A DNA stretch of 64,000 bases. Source: Protonemura montana. Lineage: Eukaryota; Arthropoda; Insecta; Plecoptera; Nemouridae. The stretch is taken from contig OX387609.1 of the NCBI GenBank assembly GCA_947568835.1, positions 3,228,001 through 3,292,000 of the forward strand, written 5' to 3'. The notes beneath the pieces are model-generated. The model saw nothing but the letters and a program-made list of their open reading frames with translations. It did no database searches and was not told where the DNA came from. Below are positions 13,701 through 21,838 of this stretch, in pieces; the stretch's first letter is position 1, and every line of letters begins with the position of its first letter. The position numbers and the translations under genes are program-made.

Positions 13701-16700
13701 GATCTTCGATGGGTCCACATTCTTCTTCAAAGAACAGTCCAATTGAGCACATTATGAATCTCTAAATAAAAGGTGCTTGAGAGCAAATTAGCTTCTATCC
13801 TCATCAACATGAGGCCAGAGACTGATTGCTTTAGTCCAGACAAGAAATTACCAAACTTTTTACTTGTAACCTGTTACAACTTGATCCATGATTCAGGAGC
13901 ATGACAAACAATCTATAGTTGTATTCTAGGGAATACCATTTTAAGATTCTTGTAGATGCAAGTCCAGACAAGAAATGAACAAACTTTTGACTTCTATGAA
14001 CTGTTTCAACTTGATCCATGATTTACAGGAATATGGCAAACAATCGATTTGTATTGTAGAGAATAACATTTCAAGAACATGCAACTGTGCAAACAAAAAT
14101 CAACTTTAATATAAAATATATGCCAGTGCTCTGATCACAATAATTGTGATCAAAATGCTGTTCTACTGGCAAAAAGGCACTTTTTTATAGAAAAAAATTT
14201 TTTTCTTGGAAAGTGGTAAAACACCCATCTTGATTTTTGGAACACATGATCATATGTATGTTCTGTATATATAGAAAAAAAATCAGGCAAATCAAAAATG
14301 ACTCATCAGCGATATGGTCATTTTGGAAAATGCAGATGTGTAAAATCACAATTAAATTCGTATTAACATATCGTCATTTTTGTTTCCATATTCAGGTAGG
14401 GTATGAAATTACCTTTCAGATGATTTTTTTCCCAGCTCTGTAGCTCCCATAGAACCCTAGATATTGCGTAGAAAGGGTGGTCACTACACGCCCGGGGGGC
14501 AAAATGACCCCAACTTCCCCCCCTTGTAATATCCGAACGGTTGGACCAAAAAAAAAAAAAAAAAAAAATAGCCCCTAAGTCAACAAACTTAACAAGTATA
14601 CCAATTTTCATCAAAATCTGGGTCGGTCAAAGTGAAATTTAATTAAAAGTGAGTGATTACACATGGAATGACCCATACGCGACAGTTGCAAATGTTTGCG
14701 TCGTTAACATTTTTGCAAAATTCTTTGTTGGCTCGATTTTGCTAGCTCGATTGGTAATTTAATAAGATTTTGACCGTCAGCAGTTGCCTATGACTAGTAT
14801 CCACTATTGTTTTTGCATAAGGACATCGGCCATAAGCTTGCTATGAGATAAAAGTTGGTAAAAAAACCGAATTTGTCTGAATTTTGAATTATATAGATTA
14901 GGTTTTAGGGCAAGACTTGAAAATTTTTTATCTTTTATTTCATACGATCCAGTTTTGATTACTTCTGTGTTTGGCTAGTTATCTTCATGAGTAGCAAATG
15001 TATTATCTAGGCAGGGCTAGGTTGGTTGTTCTCGAATCATTGCGTGAATATTTTCGCTTACATTGATACAGTTTGTCGCGACTACGGTCCAGTGACCGCT
15101 TTCGATCTTCTGCACGGACATCCGTGAATCCACCGCGCTAACCTCCGTCTCGTGTCTCTCCTTCCGCAGACCTTTTCACGCGCGGTATCGACGTGCAGGC
15201 GGTGAACGTGGTCATCAACTTCGACTTCCCGAAGATGTCAGAGACGTACCTGCATCGCATCGGTCGCTCGGGCAGATTCGGTCATCTCGGTCTGGCGGTC
15301 AACCTCGTGACCTACGAGGACCGGTTCGCCCTTCACCGCATCGAGCAGGAGCTCGGCACCGAGATCAAGCACATTCCCAAGGTAAGTGGGCGGAGCATTG
15401 GAGTAGCGTTGCTCGACAGGGACACGAGAAATGGAGGAATCTTGTCTACGGTGGTTGAAACAGCCGATTGGGATTGACGCAGGAAATAGGATATTGAAAT
15501 GGGGGGGTTTTTGTGGGTTTTTTTTGTTTTCTGCGAAATATCACAACTGCTATCACCCTAGATAAAGTATCAGGAATAAGTTACGAAGCTTTGGGAAAAT
15601 TAGTTGTTTTCTTGGCACTCAAAACCCATTTTTAAATTTAAATATAAATATATATTTTTTCAAAACCAGTGCTAAGGTTAGTTAAACAAGACCTGAGTCA
15701 AAAAGACCATAATTAGGTGCAAGAAGTTGCCTTTATTGCATTGTTAAGTAGAATTCTTTGAGATTTTTTATGGTGCGGAAGGAAAGCGAGTGGGAGGAGC
15801 CTAATTCACCGAATAATAAAATTGGCGTCGCATGGTGCACTTGTCGAGAAATGACTTGAATTTCAGAGAATTTTAACAATCCGGCGTGTTGCCTTGGTCA
15901 CTGTTGAAGATGTTATGGTATTAATTCTCAGAGATCTGATTTTATGTTGTTTTGGTGTAGTTCAGAAAAAATCTTCATCCAACCATTGTTTTTCACCTCT
16001 GTTGCTTGAATTCTTTTACTCAAATCAGAAGAAAAGTTTTTGTTGTCTCTGTTCAAGTTAAACAAAGTGCCCAGTGGATTCTTGTGCTCTACAATTAACT
16101 GTCTTCTGGAAAACACTTTCTGTCAGTTCTCTCCCAAATGCAACCAGAGTCGATAAGTCGTGTGTTTCTAGGAAGGTAGGGATCGGTATCTATCAATTGT
16201 CCCAAAAAGCGAAGTTTCAACAACGTTTCAAGTCGAACGCCAAAGAATTCCGCTGTAATTCGACATGGAATGTGGTACAAAGTGTTGGCAGTGCATCAAG
16301 AACCATGCTTTCGGGCTGGTTATGTTAGCAAGCTTCATCACCGCGATATTAGCCGGCTACGCCATCCGAAGCATCGTCGGAGCCAGTGACCCGGCGATGC
16401 TCAACGACCGAGTCGCCATGCACATTGGATTCGTCGGGGAGATTTACCTGCGAGCTCTAAACACCATCGCGCTACCGTTCCTGATGTTCAGCGTGATTTA
16501 CTCGATCGGATCGCTCGACGCCAAACAATTTCTGAGATTCACCTGCACTTTCTTCCTGTTCATGGTCATCACGAAACTGACAGCCATCTGCCTGGCCGTC
16601 AGCATGACATTAGCGCTGCGCCCGGGCCTGTACGTTGCCGGTCGTTCCATTCCCAACCTCGACAACTCGAACCCGAAAGGATCGACTGGCGTGGCGATGA

Positions 16701-18524
16701 CGATCGACCGCTACCTGGACATTGTGCGCAACTTGTTCCCGGGCAACATCGTTGAGATGACGCTACGTCAGAGCGCCACGGTGCTCGTGCCTATTAACGA
16801 GACGGGCAGAGTGCCGCCCGTCAACGACTGGGACGTCGGTTCCGTTTGGATCGAGATCACAGAGTTTCTCGGCGTGATCTCAATGTCGATGGTCGTGGGT
16901 GCTTCATTCAGCTTGTATCGGAAGGCGGACCCCGCGATCGGCGGCCTCATGCTCCGACTGATTCGCTGTTTCAATGAAATGACGATAGTCTTCACTCGAT
17001 GGGTCCACTGCGTGGCTCCGATCGGATTGTTCTTCTTGGTCACCGGAGATATCTTCAAACTGCACGCCAACCAAGATAACCTCATCTGGCGTTTTGCAAC
17101 GACCCTGTTAGTTTGCACGATTGTCCAGCTTCACGTCATTTACCCAGTGACCTACGCGTTGCTCACGTTCAAGAACCCGTACAAAGTGGCGCTCGAAATC
17201 TTGGAGGTCAACCTCACGGCGCTCGCCACTAAATCGAGCATTGCGACGCTGCCGGTCGCGACCTTGATCACCGAACGTCGGCTAAGCTACGACGATCGCG
17301 TCACCCGACTCATTCTGCCGTTGGGAGCCGTTTTCAACAACGACGGCGACTTGATCTATCTAATCGTGTCGTCGCTTTTCATCGTCGATCTTCACGGAGC
17401 GCTGATGAGCGCTGGGAATGTCGCTGTCGTCGTTGCGCTGTCGCTAGTGGCCAGTCTTGCCAACACGAACGTGACCAGGGGCATTGTGATGAACGTTTGG
17501 GTCTTTATTTTGCCCGTTATTGGCATCACGATCGACGGAAGGGGGGCCGCGTTGTTGTTTCTCGGCAACTTGATGTATGCGAATCTGCGCGGTTACGTCA
17601 ATGTTTCTGGGGACTGCTTCGGTCTCGGGGTGGTGGTAGAGATGAACAGGAAGGCGGTGGAAAGATTGGCTGGCAACGAGCCAACGGTGGAAGCGTGATT
17701 GACTTGGTATTGTTCGCTGGAGTTTTCGAAACAATTTGATGTTTTCAAATAATTGTTTATGATGATTTCAGCGTCATTTTGTAAATAAATTAATGTCACT
17801 TATGAATGTTGCAAGATCTGGATGTGTGTGTGATTTGATTGAGGAATAGTATGTACAACTTGGCTATAATTAGAAATATAAACAAGGTCTATCGCTTGTA
17901 CAACGATGGTAATGTTGCCATTCCATGAGTACAACTCTATGTTTGCTTTGGGTCTCATTTCAACAAATATTTTGGTCAATTTCAATCGTCAACGTTATCA
18001 AAGCTAATTAATTTTTCATCACGCAACAAAGATATCGTACTAGTATTAACTAAACTATAAATAATTGCATATGTACGGTCATGCTCTGTCATCGATTCAT
18101 CTGTATTTATTGAGAAACCGACAATCCACGTTCACTGCAGATTGTCGTTGGACAGATGCTTTCAGAGCCAATGGTGGACGGTAAAATGTTTTTCTGTAAT
18201 TGCTCTGATTTGAGAAGTTTGATGGGCCTAAAAAAGGTGCACTCGACATTTCACTGGGCCATTGCAGGCCATCTTGGAGTCTGTCAAACGTAGAGTTTGT
18301 TTTGTCAACGACTCGGGTTTGTTTTGTTAACGACTCTGGTTTGTTTTGTTAACGACTCTGGTTTGTTTAGTTAACGACTCTGGTTTGTCTTGTTATTGAC
18401 TCTGGTTTGTCTTGTTATTGACTCTGGTTTGTCTTGTTATTGACTCTGGTTTGTCTTGTTATTGACTCTGGTTTGTTGGCAGGTGATCGACCCGTCACTC
18501 TATGTCTGTCAACCGACTGCGTGA
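1784..18524 (+). CDS. me31B: DEAD-box RNA helicase Me31B/DDX6 (seven coding exons)
   Basis: This cytoplasmic RNA helicase represses translation and promotes mRNA decapping in P-bodies and germ granules. Exons are 1784-1969, 3510-3744, 5292-5530, 6084-6264, 9542-9793, 15170-15381 and 18483-18524. All junctions are GT-AG and keep frame, giving 448 residues, close to the family length. Visible motifs are the N-terminal [15 protein letters not shown], the Q-motif [10 protein letters not shown], Walker A AKNGTGKT (about 114-121), [42 protein letters not shown] and [10 protein letters not shown]. The DEAD box is split by intron 3 (DE|AD). The last exon is tiny: it adds VIDPSLYV, as in the family, then CQPTA and a stop. 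Intron 5 holds a DNA transposon on the opposite strand. Intron 6 holds a complete SLC1-like gene on the same strand. Identity is nearly certain; the 5' UTR is only inferred. Confidence 0.97.
1970..3509 (+). other. me31B intron 1
   Basis: The donor is gtaagt and the acceptor cccatccag. The intron is AT-rich. I saw no gene, tandem repeat or recognisable mobile element in it. Confidence 0.8.
3868..4060 (+). repeat. tRNA-derived SINE in me31B intron 2
   Basis: The head has a tRNA-like A box (tagctcagttgc..agagca) and B box (ggtttgagacc). It is followed by a body (gacaccaatttttaagaggt, then gtgttcctaat) that is shared with the copy at 5907. The ends are uncertain. The rest of intron 2 (4060-5291) showed nothing recognisable. 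Confidence 0.7.
5907..6050 (+). repeat. tRNA-derived SINE in me31B intron 3
   Basis: This copy has an A box-like tagctcaatc..gagca and a B box ggtttgaatcc, followed by the same body (gacaccgatatctgagaggt, gcgttcctaatgat) as the copy at 3868. It lies in the sense orientation and ends only about 30-40 bases before the exon 4 acceptor at 6083. Most of the 3' half of this 553-bp intron is therefore SINE sequence. Confidence 0.72.
6315..6795 (+). repeat. 43-bp minisatellite, about 11 copies, start of me31B intron 4
   Basis: A unit of about 43 bp, with cgtgttcgactgggcatgtg followed by a ctctgtcccagtgcaactttca core, is repeated head to tail about eleven times. A few copies lack the ctc triplet. The array starts about 50 bases after the exon 4 donor. 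Confidence 0.9.
7076..7147 (+). ncRNA. Candidate structured RNA hairpin, copy 1 of 3
   Basis: This 72-nt block begins gcaatt and ends aattgc. It folds on paper into an imperfect hairpin. The outer stem is GCAATT/AATTGC, the middle stems are GAAT/ATTC and GGATT/AATCC with a TTC bulge, and the apical stem is ATCATTTA/TAAATGAT with a CCTTC loop. It is almost identical to the blocks at 7285 and 7482, while the sequence between them is largely unlike. It lies in me31B intron 4 in the sense orientation. It could be a microRNA-like precursor, another structured RNA or a very small foldback element. No expression evidence is available. Confidence 0.4.
7285..7356 (+). ncRNA. Candidate structured RNA hairpin, copy 2 of 3
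   Basis: This block is identical to copy 1 over all 72 nt and begins 209 nt after it. It is preceded by cttgtagcctttt, a flank it shares only with copy 3. It has the same predicted hairpin. The spacers on both sides are otherwise diverged. Confidence 0.4.
7482..7553 (+). ncRNA. Candidate structured RNA hairpin, copy 3 of 3
   Basis: This block differs from copies 1 and 2 by a single base (gcaattC for gcaattT), just inside the outer stem, so the predicted pairing is unchanged. It begins 197 nt after copy 2 and is preceded by cttgtagccttta. Confidence 0.4.
7554..9541 (+). other. Remainder of me31B intron 4
   Basis: This is AT-rich intron sequence without a convincing gene. Around 8830-8920 a short frame (NxLPTKYxxxFKxxFK-like) weakly recalls the C-terminus of a non-LTR reverse transcriptase, but it is too short to call. 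Confidence 0.5.
9811..10190. repeat. Foldback repeat, copy 1 (me31B intron 5)
   Basis: One arm runs actcatgtctacttgat..tagcactagtttt..gggttttgaatgctaag..cccaacgtttcgtaac..tgttac. After a spacer, the inverse follows: gtaacaggtacaagttacg..cttagcattcaaaaccc. The two arms pair as a long inverted repeat. Further copies lie near 15540, 26222, 31800, 46870, 48188 and 57045. Confidence 0.75.
10564..11031 (+). repeat. Left terminal inverted repeat of the transposon
   Basis: This arm pairs with 14197-14674. Shared landmarks in order are gggtcattccatg, the gaccgacccagattttgatg block, a homopolymer tract of variable length, cacgcgcggggggc-like sequence, gggttctatgggagctac, and tcaagatgggtgttctac. The homopolymer length and a few bases differ between the arms. 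Confidence 0.88.
11170..13752 (-). CDS. Transposase-like protein of the DNA transposon (860 aa)
   Basis: This is the only long frame inside the terminal inverted repeats, so it is the probable transposase. The N-terminal third has a Cys/His-rich patch ([17 protein letters not shown], about 57-73) and a CSTC motif near 105, suggesting zinc-dependent DNA binding. A second Cys cluster ([16 protein letters not shown]) lies at about 411-426. The core carries acidic candidates spaced like a DDE/D nuclease: [11 protein letters not shown] (D513), [12 protein letters not shown] (D597) and [11 protein letters not shown] (D638). An acidic run of mostly glutamates lies near 743-755. The C-terminus ([19 protein letters not shown]..) looks like a small barrel of the Tudor/SH3 kind. 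The frame has no internal stop. The catalytic assignment is by eye only. I recall similar uncharacterised proteins in many animal genomes but cannot name a family. Confidence 0.82.
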   Translation of the reverse strand: MCSIGLFFEEECGPIEDLAIKSIESFNSDQQLSLALRTKCDNVKTVCHLHEKKFLRLYSCHHKLCCDPFQAHCGIVKVNGLREINAASRTKYLEIADLIPGKKLCSTCRKLLSLRLKELTTVSVLTPTKSTELDLPFVDIPCEADAVNQSLAAFGVSPINTTKLKGKSMFYSKRKFSEITQGVKKRLELVSPSNEEISKEDLTSSEECKDSIRDGSEIIAQLKEKFKTSTRSEKITILSVLPKSWSIKRIMQEFNASNHLVRKTKQLVKAQGILPSANQKAGKTLSPDCIQLIEEFYENDDVSRVMPGKKDFVSVKVGDNRVHRQKRLVLSNLSEVYRSFKDKYPDIKVGFSKFAELRPKHCVLAGAAGTHSVCVCTIHQNVKLMALGAKLPLLSDGTIKSYQHCLASLMCNPPLLNCFVGKCGNCPGTDELREWLEISFSENFIDSVTYKQWLSTDRCTLETITKPTDEFVDCFIEKCILLRNHDFIARQQAAFMQEKKANLKPGEVLVVGDFAENYSFVLQDAAQGYHWNNSQCTLHPFVCYFKPEDRDIQHLSYVVISDSLTHDTVTVHTFQKHLIRHLKQNISDVSHLIYFSDGAAAQYKNKKNFSNLCHHEVDFELTAEWHFFATSHGKGPCDGVGGTVKRNAARASLQKPYADQIMTPIDFYRWATENVWTVNFVFVANEEITANGIKLKERFKELKTIVGTRSFHAFYPKSLTSLHVKHFSLSEEINIVKIVEKNEEGEEEEEEEEEEATAAEIPEFEFKDVGSFITVAYNEDWWLACVLEKSSQSLELQVNFLHPHGPAPSYFYPSVQDKLIVAFADVLTLADPNTATGRTYFLSATDTNRATAGLIKYVPQ
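14197..14674 (-). repeat. Right terminal inverted repeat of the transposon
   Basis: This is the reverse complement of 10564-11031. It ends in catggaatgaccc, followed directly by the atac duplication. It contains a longer A/T homopolymer than the left arm. Confidence 0.88.
15540..15710. repeat. Foldback repeat, copy 2, half element
   Basis: Diverged sequence (cctagataaagtatcaggaa, aagttacgaag, cactcaaaaccca, agtgctaaggtta) matches one arm of the foldback family. It lies at the start of me31B intron 6. Confidence 0.6.
16265..17698 (+). CDS. Divergent SLC1 (excitatory amino acid transporter-like) gene nested in me31B intron 6
   Basis: This is a single 477-codon frame with the SLC1 (dicarboxylate/amino acid:cation symporter) fold, predicted to sit in the plasma membrane. 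Family marks are about eight hydrophobic segments, [11 protein letters not shown], a glycosylation site NET near 178, the HP1-like TKSSIATLP (332-340) and the TM8 signature [12 protein letters not shown]. Several substrate or ion residues are changed. NMDGT of TM7 is NNDGD (368-372). The HP1 serine run is broken. In TM8 the Asp that binds the substrate amino group (archaeal D394) appears as Ala449, while the Arg, Asn and second Asp (R452, N456, D460) remain. The gene has no introns, which fits retroposition. A poly(A) signal follows at 17784. It lies wholly inside intron 6, same strand. Transport activity cannot be inferred. Confidence 0.9.
   Translation: MECGTKCWQCIKNHAFGLVMLASFITAILAGYAIRSIVGASDPAMLNDRVAMHIGFVGEIYLRALNTIALPFLMFSVIYSIGSLDAKQFLRFTCTFFLFMVITKLTAICLAVSMTLALRPGLYVAGRSIPNLDNSNPKGSTGVAMTIDRYLDIVRNLFPGNIVEMTLRQSATVLVPINETGRVPPVNDWDVGSVWIEITEFLGVISMSMVVGASFSLYRKADPAIGGLMLRLIRCFNEMTIVFTRWVHCVAPIGLFFLVTGDIFKLHANQDNLIWRFATTLLVCTIVQLHVIYPVTYALLTFKNPYKVALEILEVNLTALATKSSIATLPVATLITERRLSYDDRVTRLILPLGAVFNNDGDLIYLIVSSLFIVDLHGALMSAGNVAVVVALSLVASLANTNVTRGIVMNVWVFILPVIGITIDGRGAALLFLGNLMYANLRGYVNVSGDCFGLGVVVEMNRKAVERLAGNEPTVEA
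17784..17789 (+). promoter_or_regulatory. Poly(A) signal of the nested SLC1 gene
   Basis: AATAAA lies 86 bases after the stop codon. Use of this site would end the nested transcript inside the me31B intron. Confidence 0.65.
18290..18478 (+). repeat. 22-bp minisatellite abutting the last me31B 3' splice site
   Basis: Units of gactctggtttgt.ttgtta plus two bases repeat about eight times. The array runs almost to the acceptor ttggcag at 18476-18482. Array sequence therefore supplies the probable branch-point and pyrimidine region of this intron. Confidence 0.88.
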
Positions 18525-20380
18525 ACGACTCGACGCTCGCCATCGATTCGCGGCACTCCGCAACAGAACGACTTCAATTTTCTTTTTGGTTAAACCGAAC
18601 GCCGCCGCCGCCCTGAACCTTGCTCTGGCCGAGCCTGAGAACCGCGGCCGCCAGAGTCCCTTCGTAGAAGACTTGAAACATTTCAGCGAAGCTAGACCAC
18701 ACAAGTTTTTTTGTTTTTTTTTGTATGTTTTGGTAATTAAGTTATAATTTTTGTTTTGGGAAACGAAGGGGGTGCGGTTGGTGGCTTCGCTCGAATACTC
18801 ATCGGCCATGTCAAACCAACTAGGCACCAAAAAAAAAAAAAAAAAAAAAACACTGGCCAGAACTTTACTTTTTGTCTCATAAATATTGCTTTTGTGACAA
18901 TTTCCACGATACGTTCGCTCGCCGACGCCAATACATAAACCCGGTTTCAATGATTTGTGATACTATAACCTGTTACGTTGCTGGAGAGGGTCCAAGATTC
19001 GCGAAGGAAACAAAAAAAGGGGAGAACTGGCGTTTTAATTTCGACTAGCCGTCGCTTCTGACAAATGGATCTCAAAACACACACCCGTTTCTTCGATTTC
19101 GTTTCGATTTTTCTTTTCGGAATTGTCACCGTCGTTCGCCGAGCAAGATTCGCCCGCCGCTTTCGCGCGTCGCTTCCGCCCGCGCGGTCGGTCGCTGTCG
19201 CGTTCGACCGATCGCGGCGCGATCGTCTGGCCGTCGCTCGGACGTCGACCGGGACTTCTCGTCGCCGGCAGACTTTGAAAACTAACGGTTACGCGCCCGA
19301 AATGCCGAAGCGAGGGAAATTAAACAAAAAAAAAGTGTCGCCGGCCGGACCGGCGGCAGGAAGCGTCCCGTAACGTGCCCGCTAAACCACCGCAGATTAT
19401 CTAGTTGTTCTTACGAGGTAGCATTCTTTTGATGGCCTTGAATTACTTATTTAAATAGACTAGAGAAACAGAAACGGTGCCGACTTAAACTGAGGCAGTG
19501 GACGGTAGCTGCGAGATCGGAAGATTGATAACTATGAAAGGGGCAGGAGGGTTTTTTTTTTTTTAGGTTAAAACGCGACGTTTATAAATACGCTTGGACG
19601 GGTGTCTTAACGAGAAGATATTGGGAGTAAGACTGGTTTTTCAGAAGTGTAGCAGAAGCATCATTTGCAAAGAAACACGGTTCAGACAGTATTAAATTTT
19701 GTACATACACACGTAATCGATACTACACTTTAATAGAAACAAAAGAAAAATGATCTACTGATTGTCATAATTTTTACGGACAGAAATCCGGGGAGCTTAG
19801 GGACTCTTTGAAACCGAGTGGAACGAGAAGCTGGCGACGAAGTCAAATGTACAAAACGATTAGCGGGGTGTTATTTCTGTGAACAAAGCGTCAAGGAAGT
19901 TAGATATCTACAGGCAGGAAACCAAATTTGCTCGCTGCTCATTTACAGCAGATTTTGCAAGAAAACTGAAAGCAATTTGATAAGTGCGAGCACCGGTCTC
20001 GCATCCAGACAGAACAAGTCTCCAACGTTTTAATGTTAAGTTTAGTTATTGTGCGCCGCTAACTAAATCCCAATGCGATCGAATTCTCCGGCAATCGGTG
20101 CTGAACCGAGGATCTATATATTCAACGATGCAGGCATCTGTGATAATAATTGTGAACCGTCTGCCGGCGGCGAGTGTGTTCGGGCGATTCCCGAGCGCCG
20201 GCCGGAGGGAAAGCGTCGAAGTCGGGGGAAAGCGTCAACGAACGACAGCGCGAGCGGATTCTACGTGCGAAGCGGTGGCGAAATTTGCTCAACGAACTGC
20301 GTTGCGTATTTAAATGCCTTTTGCAGTCATTTTTTCCTCGTGTCGAAAGTATCACGCAATAAATGTATTATTTTTCCGGG
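18525..20380 (+). other. Probable me31B 3' UTR with GC-rich islands
   Basis: After the me31B stop the sequence alternates AT-rich tracts with two strikingly GC/CpG-rich islands (about 19125-19380 and 20155-20300). These give short open frames, none with a credible protein. An AATAAA at 20358-20363, followed by T-rich sequence, is the best candidate 3' end of the me31B transcript. Homopolymer runs occur at 18830 and 19552. Confidence 0.4.
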
Positions 20381-21730
20381 AGAAACGAGGGGCCCGGAAT
20401 AGAAACCGGAGCAGTCGAGTGCATTGCTTTTTGGAATCGAATTAAATTGCTCTTGTGTTCCAAATTTTGGTCATTGAAAATGAAAACAATAAAAAACCTC
20501 TTTATTTGTAACAAAAGTTTTTTTGCATCATTCAATCAACACATTGCCATTAAATTAGGGAAAAATGTGATAAAGAATAAAGGTTTTATTTTTCTCTACC
20601 GTATTTTAGTGTACCTTGTGCTATTTGTTTTCTTTTGATTTCAATTAGTTCATCAACTTGCTGTAATGCATGGGTTAGTATCCGTATCCCGTTCTCTTTC
20701 ATTGACACTGCATCTTTCTCAGAGTGATTTTGACTTGTGTGTTTTGATAACCTTCCAAGTGCATATGCTTATTTTAACATTTATTTTAGAGTTCTTTTTG
20801 TTCTTTTGCGTACTTGCTCATTATGATCCCTTCCGTATTCTACGACATGTAGGGTTTTCGAAATCGATTTCCCAACGGAGTGGCTGTGCATCCTGTCGAA
20901 AGTAAGTGATTGTTTTGTTTTCCCTTATTTTCTGATCGTTGCGTTGTGATTGATATGGGGCTACTACCAAAGTGAATTAGTAACATGCTGTTATTTCCAA
21001 GTCAGCAATGCATTTTGGTGTTGGATAATTCTTGGATGTGATTCGATAGGAACCAATACAACTGATTTGACGATTGTTTATTACGATGGTCGCGAGCATT
21101 TTAAAGTGTTTATAATTTTGATTTGAAATTAAAATCGATGATTTGCGGGGGCTAGCACATGCATAATGTTTTGTTGCTAATTTTCTCTAGTAAAATAACC
21201 AGGTTTGTGGGATCTAGGTACAGTACGATTGGGTAATTGGAACCGGTGTGCCTCAAATTTTCTAGGTAGTTCATAACCTATAAGCTCAGTGGCAGTACCA
21301 TAGAAAAATGATTAAAAAACCTTATCATTTTGCTATGGCAGTACTTTTAAGTAGTTGTTATGCTGAACAAAGTACTCCATTCCAATTAAAATTGGATGAT
21401 ACAGCTGTTTACAGCCACCTGCTGCTATTTCAAACTTTGCATGTGATATGTAATGTAATTGTTAGTAATGACATGCCTTGACCATAGAAAACTTCGTGGA
21501 ATGTGGTATTGCCATAAATATCACATCTGCTACGATCCTTATTACTTCACAAGTAAAGTTTCAGGTTATGAGAATGATCTGATCTCTGTTTCATTTAAAA
21601 CATCGTGCTTCATACAGGAAACGGTAAATTTTTGTGACGAATGACAATTGACAGCTTAGTTTGGTATGCCCTCTCGATGCATCATCGCCCCTCAGATTTT
21701 GCAATTGCTGTTTTCTTTTGTCGAGCTAGA
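20381..21730. other. Intergenic spacer
   Basis: The sequence is AT-rich. I saw no gene or repeat that I could support. Confidence 0.5.
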
Positions 21731-21733
21731 GTT

Positions 21734-21743
21734 GAATAAAAGG
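21734..21743 (+). promoter_or_regulatory. TATA-like box of the G12-like gene
   Basis: The sequence gaataaaagg lies about 100 bases upstream of the start codon. It would place the transcription start near 21765, with a 5' UTR of about 70 bases. Confidence 0.4.
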
Positions 21744-21838
21744 GGCTTATTGCTACGATTGTTATTCAACGGTTTGATCTGCTACTGAAAAGACCTCTCC
21801 GAGATATTGAAAAGAATCTGAAACGAGACTTAAGCAAC

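Larger units (their letters stand above)
10564..14674 (-). mobile_element. 4.1-kb DNA transposon with about 470-bp terminal inverted repeats
   Basis: The element starts with gggtcattccatgtgtaatc and ends with the reverse complement. It is flanked by a 4-bp direct repeat, atac (10560-10563 and 14675-14678), which reads as a target-site duplication. The inverted repeats run about 10564-11031 and 14197-14674 and are highly similar. Between them lies one 860-codon frame on the minus strand. Intact termini, a visible target duplication and an unbroken frame indicate recent insertion. The 4-bp duplication is the size known for Sola-type elements, but the superfamily is an inference. The element occupies most of me31B intron 5, antisense to the host. 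Confidence 0.88.

Noticed and set aside
15382-15477. C-terminus of me31B by read-through of exon 6
   Set aside because: A canonical donor lies at 15382, and the exon at 18483 restores the family ending VIDPSLYV. The read-through tail has no family similarity.
19065-20402. Overlapping short frames in GC-rich sequence after me31B
   Set aside because: Several frames and both strands are open because of GC content. None resembles a protein, and the region fits a long 3' UTR better.
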